Origin: an uncultured bacterium
GTDB lineage: Bacteria; Patescibacteriota; Minisyncoccia; Phycocordibacterales; PALSA-1337
DNA length: 48,160 nt
Reading direction: 5' to 3'
NCBI GenBank assembly: GCA_903876465.1
Contig: CAIRAF010000065.1
Location: forward strand, 1 to 48,160
Shown piece after piece: positions 15,645-25,400 of this stretch. The position numbers and the translations under genes are program-made. Position 1 is the stretch's first letter. Each line of letters opens with the position of its first letter. Under the pieces are notes generated by a model, which did not search any database, had not been told where the DNA came from, and worked only from the letters and a program-made list of their open reading frames with translations.

Positions 15645-17110
15645 CCTAACTTCTTTACCAGAAGTTCTTTGATCACGGCTGGATTAGCAGCACCTTTTGT
15701 TGCTTTCATGGCCTGACCAATCAAAAATTGAAGGGAAGTGGTTTTTCCGGCCTTGTATTCTGCGATTACAGGCGCGTTATCAGCGATGACCTTATCAATA
15801 GCAGGCTCGAGAGAGGCAATGTCACTCTTTTGTATGAGCTCGTGCTTATCTGCAAGAGTCTTGGGTGAAGAGTTCTTTTCAGTTAAGAGTAATGTGAGAA
15901 GTTTTTTAGCTCCAGAGGATGAAATATCACCTTTACTGATCATTTCAATAAGTTCAGCAAAGTATTCAGGCTTGATTGTGTTTATTTGCTCAAGCCAATT
16001 TGTTCCTGCAACCAATCCTTTTTTTAATAGACCCGCATAATCAGTTAAAAGGTAATTAATCACCAACCGTACACTCTTCTCATCCTTTTTTGATAGCTTA
16101 CTAATAATAGTATCAAAATATTCTGTAAGCACTCCCTTATCATCATCAACAAACATTTCAGCCTCTTTATCGGTTGCTGCAAAATCCTTCTTAAATCGCT
16201 CACGACGTACCCAAGGCAATTCAACCAACTCCTTCGCAAGTGCATCTTTTGAAAATTCAGGAATTTCTGAAATCTTTAACTTCGGTATATCAGGTTCAGG
16301 GAAGTAGCGGTAGTCATGTGAACTTTCCTTCGATCTCTGTGAATATGTCTCTTCCGCTTTTTCATCCCAACCGCGGGTTTCCTGTTTTACTTTATCGCCA
16401 GCTTCGAGCAATTTGATTTGCCTCTTGATCTCGTAATCTATCGCACCTTCGACTGCACGGAATGAATTCAAATTCTTCACTTCAGTCTTAGTACCAAATT
16501 TCTTCGCAGCAGTGTTTTCTACTGAAGCAACAGAAATATTTGCTTCGACGCGCATTTCTCCTTTTTCCATATTTGCTTCACCTGCTCCCAAGTAGCGGAG
16601 AAGTAGTTGAAGTTCTTTTGCAAATGACGTTGCAGTTTTTCCGTCATGAATAGTTGGAGTGGTGACGAGCTCCATGAGAGGGACTCCAGAGCGATTGAAG
16701 TTCACCAAACTTTTTTCATGAGTGTCGTGAGTTGACTGAGCAGTATCTTCTTCGAGATGGATGCGTTCGAGTTTTATTCCTGCAAGGGTTCCACCAGAAA
16801 TGAGAGGGTAGGCGTACTGACTAATTTGGTAACCTTTCGGTATGTCAGGATAAAAATAATTTTTACGATCCCATTCAGTAAAGTCAGCAATTTTTCCGTC
16901 GACAGCAAGACCAATTTTTAAAACTGATTTGATTGCCTCGTGATTGAGAACAGGGAGAGTGCCAGGATGACCAAGACAGATCGAGCAGACATTTGCATTA
17001 GCTTTTTCTTCATCGGGATTATTCGCACAAGAACAAAACATTTTTGATTTTGTTTTGAGCTCCGCATGTATTTCTAGTCCGATCGTTGGTATGTATTCCA
17101 TAAAAGACAT
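15641..17110 (-). CDS. gatB: Asp-tRNA(Asn)/Glu-tRNA(Gln) amidotransferase subunit B
   Basis: Kinase/amide-transfer subunit of GatCAB, which forms Gln-tRNA and/or Asn-tRNA by the indirect route. Seen: PTIGLEIHAELKTKSKMFC at the start, zinc ligands in FCSCANN and VCSICLGHPG, YFYPDIPKGYQISQYAYP, RSGVPLMELVTTP, KNLNSFRAVEGAIDYEIKR, YRYFPEPDIP, and a helical GatB_Yqey tail (LIGQAMKATKGAANPAVIKE). 489 residues is standard. gatA and gatC are not in the window. Met4 (17101) is an alternative start, since TACTAT lies 7 nt before it. Confidence 0.95.
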   Translation of the reverse strand: MSFMEYIPTIGLEIHAELKTKSKMFCSCANNPDEEKANANVCSICLGHPGTLPVLNHEAIKSVLKIGLAVDGKIADFTEWDRKNYFYPDIPKGYQISQYAYPLISGGTLAGIKLERIHLEEDTAQSTHDTHEKSLVNFNRSGVPLMELVTTPTIHDGKTATSFAKELQLLLRYLGAGEANMEKGEMRVEANISVASVENTAAKKFGTKTEVKNLNSFRAVEGAIDYEIKRQIKLLEAGDKVKQETRGWDEKAEETYSQRSKESSHDYRYFPEPDIPKLKISEIPEFSKDALAKELVELPWVRRERFKKDFAATDKEAEMFVDDDKGVLTEYFDTIISKLSKKDEKSVRLVINYLLTDYAGLLKKGLVAGTNWLEQINTIKPEYFAELIEMISKGDISSSGAKKLLTLLLTEKNSSPKTLADKHELIQKSDIASLEPAIDKVIADNAPVIAEYKAGKTTSLQFLIGQAMKATKGAANPAVIKELLVKKLG

Positions 17111-17122
17111 AGTAACCTGAAA

Positions 17123-17156
17123 TGAAAATAAATAAAAGCAGGAAGTTTTTTCCTGC
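17123..17156 (-). terminator. Rho-independent terminator of the MerR-type gene
   Basis: Perfect 8-bp stem AGCAGGAA/TTCCTGCT (17137-17144 and 17150-17156), followed on the minus strand by TTTTATTTATTTT. It lies between the HTH gene and gatB and should separate them. Confidence 0.75.
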
Positions 17157-17171
17157 TATTTATCTCATCTC

Positions 17172-17206
17172 CAAACTTCTAACTCCTAGCTTCTAATTTC
17201 TTGTGA
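17172..17206 (-). repeat. Degenerate heptanucleotide tandem repeat
   Basis: On the plus strand five 7-mers in phase: CAAACTT, CTAACTC, CTAGCTT, CTAATTT, CTTGTGA (minus-strand consensus near AAGTTAG). The array ends directly at the stop codon of the HTH gene and lies before its terminator. Confidence 0.55.
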
Positions 17207-17464
17207 TTAATCTTCGTGCTTGACCATCAATTTTCGAGGACCTTTTGAAACCTTTTTCTGCGTAGGTCGCTTTTCTTTATTTGTCTCAATTTCTGTCAAG
17301 AGCTTTTCAATAGCTTCACGACGATATACACGATAGTTATTGAAGGGATGACGACTAGCCTCTAGCTTGCCATTATTGTCCCAGTTTCGAAGTGTTAATG
17401 CACTCACACCTAGTAATGATGAAGCCTCTTTAATTGTAAGTAATTTTTTATTGTTTGTTTCCAT
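17207..17464 (-). CDS. MerR-type / excisionase-like HTH DNA-binding protein
   Basis: 85 residues from the preferred ATG at 17464. Residues about 8-57 form a MerR-like winged helix: LLTIKEASSLLGVSALTLRN followed by WDNNGKLEASRHPFNNYRVY, with the Y-R-VY wing that ends MerR N-domains. A basic tail (TQKKVSKGPRKLMVK) replaces the usual long dimerisation helix and effector domain, so it may be a simple DNA-binding adaptor. An ATG at 17470 also exists, but TATAAT (minus, 17473-17478) lies 8 nt before 17464, predicting a leaderless mRNA there. A palindrome ACCTT-N4-AAGGT (17487-17500) upstream of the -10 could be an autoregulatory site. Confidence 0.8.
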   Translation of the reverse strand: METNNKKLLTIKEASSLLGVSALTLRNWDNNGKLEASRHPFNNYRVYRREAIEKLLTEIETNKEKRPTQKKVSKGPRKLMVKHED

Positions 17465-17507
17465 ATGCATATATTATACATACTAAACCTTACTAAAGGT
17501 ATATACG

Positions 17508-17516
17508 TTATCCACA
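17508..17516 (+). promoter_or_regulatory. DnaA box 1 (TTATCCACA)
   Basis: Exact match to the consensus TTATNCACA in intergenic DNA. Confidence 0.5.
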
Positions 17517-17764
17517 ATGATTATTAATGTTTATAAATTATTACAATAGAGTTTTTAAGATCGTATCAGTTTTGTGAGCTGAATGTCATCTAAGTAATCA
17601 AATTTTTAAATAAATCAATTTACGAATTTGAGCCATTTAAATGAGCTAGGACAAGTTCGATTTTGTAATTGTAATAAGTACAAGGAAGTAGTTTTTTAGT
17701 GATTTTAGATGCATTTTGACGGGCATGTTTTTTCGTAATTTCTAATTAAAATTTAGGCTCTAGT

Positions 17765-17773
17765 TTATCCACA
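17765..17773 (+). promoter_or_regulatory. DnaA box 2 (TTATCCACA)
   Basis: Exact consensus match, same orientation as box 1, 31 nt upstream of a -10 box. It could therefore also affect transcription of the HTH-membrane gene. Confidence 0.5.
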
Positions 17774-17803
17774 GTTTTCGAGCTTTAAAAACCACCTCGT
17801 CCG

Positions 17804-17809
17804 TATAAT
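17804..17809 (+). promoter_or_regulatory. -10 box of a leaderless promoter
   Basis: TATAAT 8 nt before the ATG of the HTH-membrane gene; no clear -35 at the usual spacing. Confidence 0.5.
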
Positions 17810-17817
17810 GTTCCTGT

Positions 17818-18660
17818 ATGCAAAAGGACCAAATCATTATCAACGGAAAAGTCTTTCTCTCCACCCGCCGAGGTGCCGAGATAGCCGGATATTCTGCGGA
17901 TTATGTGGGACAACTTTGCAGGTCTGGAAAAATTGAATGTCGTAGAATTCGACGAGTTTGGTTCATCGAAAAGGATTCAATTTTGAGACACTCTGCCACC
18001 TATGCAAACGTAGCTACTAGAGCTAACGTAACTTCATTCAAACCTGAGGATTTTAAGCACTCAAGATCAAGCCTTATTTCGTCAGCATTTCCATTGCTAC
18101 TGACATCTCCACAAGGAGGCTCTGTTTCAAGTATGTCTGCTGGCATTTCTTATAACCAGCGTTCATATCAAAAAAGTACAAATTCATTCAGCACCGCAGT
18201 ATTTGCAGTGTTGTTGTTTATTGTTCTAGGTTTTTCTGTTGCCACACTATTCATGGGTCCTTTTGGACACACAAACTCTGGCACATCATCAAATCTCGTT
18301 GCTTCAGTGTCTGGCGCAGTAAATTCACTTGTTAACGATATCTTCGGTTTATTTAATCGTTCAAATACAAATTTAATTACAGATTTGAGTGTATCAGCAA
18401 ATAATTCTGATTCAGGAGCACCAACACAGGCTGGAATGGTAGTCGTGCCTTCACAAGGATCAACATCAAATAATACAAGACTTGCAAATGATATTACGAG
18501 CTCATTTTCAGATCCTGTCTCATTGAAGCAGTCTGTAGATGCAAATTCAGGAGTTATTACTCCAGTCTTCCGAACAGTGAAAGGAAAAGATTTCATGTAT
18601 GTGTTGGTACCGGTCAAAGCAGCGACTTCATCAGTAGCCACTTCTTCTCAAAATATATGA
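17818..18660 (+). CDS. Membrane-anchored HTH protein (HTH - transmembrane - external domain)
   Basis: 280 residues in three parts. Residues about 3-60 are an excisionase/MerR-like HTH: VFLSTRRGAEIAGYSADYVG and QLCRSGKIECRRIRRVWFI. Residues about 127-148 are one transmembrane helix (AVFAVLLFIVLGFSVATLF). The remainder is Ser/Thr/Asn-rich and should lie outside. This order resembles one-component membrane-bound regulators such as the ToxR/CadC type, although the HTH family differs. Its stop overlaps the next start (ATGA, 18657-18660), and the giant fibre gene follows, so it may sense or control assembly of the fibre. An alternative is that the HTH binds a protein or chromosome region to tether it to the envelope. 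Function is inferred from architecture only. Confidence 0.72.
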   Translation: MQKDQIIINGKVFLSTRRGAEIAGYSADYVGQLCRSGKIECRRIRRVWFIEKDSILRHSATYANVATRANVTSFKPEDFKHSRSSLISSAFPLLLTSPQGGSVSSMSAGISYNQRSYQKSTNSFSTAVFAVLLFIVLGFSVATLFMGPFGHTNSGTSSNLVASVSGAVNSLVNDIFGLFNRSNTNLITDLSVSANNSDSGAPTQAGMVVVPSQGSTSNNTRLANDITSSFSDPVSLKQSVDANSGVITPVFRTVKGKDFMYVLVPVKAATSSVATSSQNI

Positions 18661-19463
18661 AAATCTTGAAATCAAAAATGCAGGAATATTCAATCAGTGC
18701 GCTAGTTTTATCTTTTGTATTTGTGATTGTATTTGTATTTTGCACTTCATATCTCGTACCTTTTGCTTTGGCTCAGGTCATGTCGAGCAGTAATTTCAAA
18801 GTTCTAGATCAGAGTGTTAACTTTGCAGGAAATAATTCAAGTTCAACAAATTATCAGATGCAGGATACTGTTGGTGAAATTGCTACAGGTTTCTCATCAA
18901 GTACAAATTATTCGATTAGTGCTGGATATCAGCAGATGAATATCGTCGCAATTTCAGTTGTGCCTCCTACAAACGTCACCATGACTCCAAACTTGGGCGG
19001 TGTGACTGGCGGTACGTCCAATGGATCAACAACGTTTATCGTCACTACAGACGATACTGCTGGATATACTTCAACCATTCAAGCATCTACTTCACCTGCA
19101 CTTGTTAATACTTCATCAACAACAAATTCATTTGCTGATTATGTACCAGCTGGTTCAAATCCAGATTTTACTTTCGCATATGCAGCCACATCATCAGTCT
19201 TTGCTTGGTCAGTCCAAGGCACTGATGCTGATCAGAGATTCTTGAATAACGGTTCTGTTTGCAACAGTGGATCAACTAGTTCTATCACAACATGTTGGGA
19301 TGGACTTTCAACTGGTACAAAGACTGTTGCAGACAGAACTTCAAACAATCAACCATCTGGAACGCAATCAGTTTTGTATTTCCGTGCAGGTATCGGATCA
19401 TTACGTGTTCAACCAAATGGCTTGTATGTAGCTACGACCACTCTAACCGTCATTCCTCTCTAA
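18657..19463 (+). CDS. Secreted beta-rich surface protein, WxL-like C-terminal domain
   Basis: 268 residues. An N-terminal signal sequence or anchor (residues about 14-40) ends in FALA before QVM, a plausible signal-peptidase site. Next comes a motif repeated twice, NNSSSTNYQMQDTVGEIATG and FSSSTNYSISAGYQQM. The C-terminal half (NVTMTPNLGGVTGGTSNG, then a GYTSTIQAS stretch, a Cys pair around SVCNSG/TTCWDG, and YVATTTLTV at the end) is homologous in layout to the two proteins at 34371 and 35182. Co-translated with the HTH-membrane gene and 7 nt before the giant gene, so likely a component or anchor of the same surface structure. Confidence 0.75.
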   Translation: MKILKSKMQEYSISALVLSFVFVIVFVFCTSYLVPFALAQVMSSSNFKVLDQSVNFAGNNSSSTNYQMQDTVGEIATGFSSSTNYSISAGYQQMNIVAISVVPPTNVTMTPNLGGVTGGTSNGSTTFIVTTDDTAGYTSTIQASTSPALVNTSSTTNSFADYVPAGSNPDFTFAYAATSSVFAWSVQGTDADQRFLNNGSVCNSGSTSSITTCWDGLSTGTKTVADRTSNNQPSGTQSVLYFRAGIGSLRVQPNGLYVATTTLTVIPL

Positions 19464-19470
19464 ATTATTT

Positions 19471-22400
19471 ATGAAGCATTTTATTTACATAACATTCATC
19501 CTCACAATCCTTACTGGAGGTGTTATGTACGTACATGCAGCCAGTACTTCTTTCACAACATCTCTCACAACTTACGCTTTTGATAATATTCCTCCAACAG
19601 TTCCAACAGGACTTACAGCCACTCCAATTTCTCAATCCCAAATTGATTTGAGTTGGTTACCTTCAACAGATAATAATCTTGTCGGAGGATATGTTGTTTA
19701 TCGTGACGATGGAGCAATTGCCACAACTTCAGGAACAACCTTTAGTGATACTTTGCTCTCAGCAAGTACAACTTACACATATTCAGTTCAAGCATTTGAT
19801 GGTTCATCAAATTATTCAGCAACTTCAACTTCAGTATCAACAACAACATTACCTGTACCAGTTGTAATCATTTCAACATCAACTCCACCAGTTTCGGGAG
19901 GTTCAACAAGTTCAGGTGGTTCAGCTTTTATCACTGATCTAACTGTTACTCCACACACAGTAGATAGTGTAATAAATTTCAATACTGCATCACCAGCACG
20001 CTCGACAGTATCTTGGGGATTAACTCCAGATCTCGAAGCAGGTTCTATAACAAGTATTTTCTATGACACTACACACGAGATCACGATCACCGGACTCACA
20101 GCAGACACACATTACTATGTTCGAATAAGTGTTGTTGGTGCACAAGGTGTTCAATCATCAGTCGATAGTCAATTCAACACTATCTCACTCAATCCAATAT
20201 CAATTTTGAACCCATCGAACTTTACAGCAACTCCAAAAGGTCTTGGTCAAAACGGTATCAATCTTTCATGGACAAATCCAATAGATCCACGTTTTGGGTC
20301 TGTACGTGTCGTTCGATCAACCACATTCTTCCCAAGAGACCAATATGACGGTGTGCCGGTGTATCAAGGCGCAGGACAAAATTTCTTTGATGCTTCAACT
20401 GTTCCAGGTACACGATATTATTATTCAATCTTTGCAGAAGCGACTGATGGATCTTTCTCTTCAGGAGTACTCGCACAGGCACGCATCGGTATTGTTGGAG
20501 AAATAATTCCAGCCAATAACAATCCATTTACACAAGCTCCACCAGCAAGTAACGTCAATCCTCTTATTGCAAACCTTACAATTTCAGATTTTGAATTTAT
20601 TCAGAATGGAAAATTCCTAACTCCTAATACAAACAATGTTATCTCAATTGATGGCACGAAGAATCTCACAATCAGACTTGCATATAACAAGGTTCCAGAA
20701 ATCTTAAAGACAATTGCTGTATCACTAACTGATCCAAAGGATTCTTCAAAGGCTTTCATCTTCTTGCTCCGTGCAAATGCAAACAAGTCATACTATGAAG
20801 CCAATGTCGGTTCACTCGGCGTGTCTGGAGATTTTCCACTTGCTATCAGTATTCTTGATTATCAGAATCAAAGTTTGAAACAAATTGCTGGAAGTCTTGT
20901 AGCAGCTGTAGGTGATATTGCGATTTCGAGTGATCAATTTGGTCAGCTTTCATTCTGGCTCATAATTATCTTACTCATCGTTCTGCTCGTTATCGTAGTT
21001 CGAATTCTTGCTAAGAAAAATAAAAAAGATAACTCAAAGGGAAGTGACAATGTCACCGTGGTAACTTCAGCAGTAATTGCGCTTGTTATTTTGAGTGGTG
21101 CGATGTTCTTTGGAATTCATCAAGCTTACGCTTTCAATCAACAGATTAACTATCAAGGAAAATTGGCTAATGCTTCAAATATTTCTGTTGCTAACGGCCA
21201 GTATCCTATTGTCTTTAAGTTGTATACAACATCAAGCACGACTACTCCTATTTGGACTGAAACTGATTTTGGCGCAAATCAACCAACAGTTTCTGGTGGA
21301 CTCTTTAGTATCATGCTCGGATCGACAACTCCATTTACTGGTGTTGATTTCAATCAGACTTTGTATCTCGGTGTAACTGTTGCAAGTGATACAGAAATGA
21401 CACCACGTAAAGTTATTGGCGCTGTGCCAGCTGCATTCCTTGCTGGAACCTCAACTATTGCACTTTCCGCAAATACTTTGCAGGGAATTACACCAGGGCA
21501 GTTCTTCCGTAATGATCAACAGAATGCTACTTCATCCGCTGCAACTTTCTTGTCTATTCTCCAAACAGGTGCTGGTAAAGTTGCTGAATTCTTTGCAAGT
21601 GCAGGACAGAGTGCTCTCGCTATTCTCTCAAATGGAAATGTCGGTGTAGGTTCATCAACACCAGTTGCCACACTTTCAGTTACAGGTACAAGTACTGCAG
21701 GAGTAAATCCTTTCATTGTTGCTTCTTCATCTGGAGCAACATTGCTCACTGTTCTTCAGAATGGAAATGTGGGAGTTGGTACTGCTAATCCAAAATTTCA
21801 ATTACATGTTCTTGAATCTGGCCAACCAAGTACTAACAATCCGATCGATGTAATGGCAGTGGAAGTTGGTTCGCCAAGTTCGGGTACAGCTACGGGATAT
21901 GGACCAGCGATTCTTTTTAAAGATATTGGTACAAATGTTACTAATATGGCTAGGATAGGAGCGGTATATGAACCGAATGGAACTAATAATCTCGGTGGTT
22001 TGATTTTTTCTACAAACAGCGATACTAATAACTCCCTTACTCTTCCTTCAGAGAAAATGCGTATAACCGCATTTGGCAACGTTGGAATCGGCACATCATC
22101 ACCTATAGCTTCACTAACTGTTGTTAGTTCGACTACCGCACAGATATCTTTCGTCGTCGCTTCTTCATCTGGTACTCAATTATTAACACTCTTCGGAAAT
22201 GGTAATTTTGGTCTCGGATCAACATCACTTTCAAACCTCTTTACAGTAGCCGGTAACGGATTCTTCAATGGAAATGTAACTGCAACAAATATTATTGCCA
22301 CCGGCACATTGAATGTTAGTGGTCAAACAACACTTGGTAACGCCACAATCACCAATGCATCAACAACCAACCTCGCTGTCACTGGTCTTGCAAACACAGT

Positions 22401-25400
22401 TTTGTCAGTTAATGCTCTTGGTCAAGTAGTTGCAACATCAACTGCTGGATTTGGAACAAACTACTTTAGTAATTCTGGAGCAACTACAACTAACAACTTT
22501 GCAAACCTTGCTTCAACTCTTGGTGTATTTGGAACAATTCAGGCTACAAGTACAACTGGTACAAGTACTTTTGCTGGTGCATCGATATTTACCGGTAACG
22601 TCGGTATCGGAACAACATCTCCAATGGGAGGGTTTGCTTTCCAAGGTTTCAACGCATCGACAAGTGCAACAACAAACTTTGCAGTATATGCAGGAAATGG
22701 ATACTCAAATGCTGGAACCAATGGTCCTGGAAGTAGTATCGCGTTTGTTACTGGAAGTGCAGGTAGTGGTTCAGTAGGATATGCCGGCGGAGATTTTAAT
22801 GTTACGACCGGTAGTGGTGTCTCAAGTAATGCTCCAGGACGTGGCGGTAACATTGCATTTAGTTTAGGAGCTGGTGGAATTGCCGGCCCGGCTGGTGGAG
22901 TCGGAGGAACGTTTGCAGTTGTTTCTGGTAATGGAGGTGCTTCATCTGCAACTCAACCAACTGGTGTTGGAGGAGCAGTTACTCTTACGGCAGGAAATGG
23001 TGGTGCACAAACTGGTTCAGGTTCTAGTGCTGCTGGCGGCGCATTAACGCTTACCGCAGGCAATGGTGGTAATACTACTCTTAATGGATCTCCATCAGGT
23101 ACAGGTGGAACAATTACTTTTACTGCTGGTAATGCAGGTACAGTTTCTTCATCCACATTAGCCGGTGGTAATGGCGGTAACATCATTTTAATTCCTGGTA
23201 CCGCTACTGCCACTGGCACACCTGGTTATGTCGGTATCGGTACAACATCACCATCTAATTTACTTACTGTTGCAGGTAACGGTTTCTTCAACGGCAATAT
23301 TACTGCTACAAACATTACTGCAACTGGAACTCTATCGGTTACTGGTCAGACAACACTTTCTGGTCAGACATTCCTTGTTAACGCTTCAACAACAAACTTT
23401 TCAGCTTCTGGTTTTGCTAACGTTACTGGAACAACCACAACAGGTGGTTTGAGTGTTGCTTCATTAAACGGAGTCCTCTTTGGTACAAACGGAGCAATTA
23501 CAGCTATTGCAACTTCATCACTCGGTATTCCTAACTTCTGGACTCTATCTGGCGCTACGACAACAAACACAGTAGCTAACGTCGCTTCAACTCTTGGTGT
23601 CTTCGGTTCAGTACAAGCAACTAGTACAACTGGAATTAATACATTTGCAGGAACAGTTGGCATCGGCACATCCTCACCTAGTTATCCATTTACTGTTGCA
23701 AGTCAGACAGTAACAACTGTTGTCACTGGCGGAACGAGCAATTTAAATATAGGATCTGATATTGAAGGAATAACACAAAGACAAATTTCAAGTAGTGCAA
23801 CCCAAAATTATATTACATTAAATCTTCTTGCTAGTTCACAAAATACTGTAGCTGGTGGACCAACTAATCAAACAACTTATGGTCTTTATAGTAAGGCCTT
23901 CAGTTCTAATCAGGCTTCGATAAGTAACAATACATATTATGGTGCTTATCTCGAAGCATCAGGAGCTAATGCTGGTGCAACAACTGTAACTGATTATGGT
24001 CTCTATGCAAATGCTATCAGTACTTCGACAAATGCTACGAACTACGCCGTCTATGCAAACGCTGCCAACGGAAGTCAAAACTACGGTATCTATTCTGCAG
24101 CAGGCACGAACTATTTTAATGGTAATGTCGGCATCGGTACAACATCCCCAAGTAATTTACTCACTGTCGCTGGCAACGGTTTCTTCAGCGGCAACATTAC
24201 AGCTACAAATATTACTGCAACTGGAACTCTATCGGTAACAGGTCAGACGACATTGGGAAATGCTTCGACAACCAATATCACAGTTTCAAATAATTTAAAT
24301 GTTACTTCTACCACTACAACAACAGGATTGAAGATAGCGTCACTCTCTGGAGTACTCTTCGGTACAAACGGAGTAATAACAGCAATAGCGACATCATCAC
24401 TCGGTATTCCTAACTACTGGACTCAGTCTGGTGCAACGACAACAAACACAGTGGCTAATGTCGCTTCAACTCTTGGTGTGTTTGGAACAATACAGGCGAC
24501 ATCAACTACAGGAACAAGTACTTTTGCAAGTTCCGCAATATTTAATGGAAGAGTTGGAATCGGAACAACAACACCAGCAGAAAGTTTGACTATATACAAA
24601 GGTACAACTAATGTCAGTACTTTGATTTCAGATAATGGAGTTTTATTTACAAGATCTTACGATGGATTAGCTTCAGCAGGAGTATATTATACTGGAAATA
24701 CGTTCATGACTTCAGACGGAGAAGTTATTCTATATCCAGGTAATCGTACAGCCGTGGATACTATAAATGATTCATCTGTTGGTAAGGCTGCAATCAGCGG
24801 AGCTGTAACTCTTGGTGGCGCGAATCTTCAGGTGATCGGTTCACTTGCAGTTGGCGGAACTTATGCTTCATTATTAACAACACCAGCAAATGGTGCAATC
24901 TTCCAGGGTACTGTCGGCGTTGGCACGTCATCACCATCTACCTCAAACGCTCTTGAGGTTGGCGGTAACGGATATTTTGCAGGGAATATCACTGGTGCAA
25001 ATTTGATTGCAACAAGTACTCTCACAGTCTCTGGTCAAACCACTCTCGCTAATGCTTCAACAACAAACTTGTCAGCTTCTGGTTTCCTCAAGGTCACCGG
25101 TCAAACCACTCTAGGCAATGCAACAATCACTAACGCTTCTACAACCAACCTCGCTATCACTGGTCTCAACAGTGCCATCTTGTCAGTAAATGCACTTGGT
25201 CAAGTTGTTGCAACAACTTCTGGATCTGGAACAAACTACTTCTCTAACTCTGGAGCAACGACAACACTTACTACTGGAACTAACCTTGTTGCCGCACTCT
25301 TCGCTGCTCCTTATTTCTTAGCAACTTCCACAACAGCGACTTCTAGTATTGCAGGAAACTTTAGTGTCACTGGTCCATCAATATTTGGTGGTCAGTTAAC

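Larger units (their letters stand above)
17465..17817. other. 353-bp AT-rich intergenic region between divergent genes with two DnaA boxes
   Basis: It carries, from left to right, the leaderless promoter of the HTH gene, a palindrome ACCTT-N4-AAGGT (17487-17500), a perfect DnaA-box consensus TTATCCACA (17508-17516), a long AT-rich stretch with no gene, a second perfect TTATCCACA (17765-17773) in the same orientation, and TATAAT (17804-17809) before the next ATG. No ORF of note and no tRNA was seen. It has some properties of a replication origin, but neither dnaA nor dnaN is adjacent. Confidence 0.5.
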
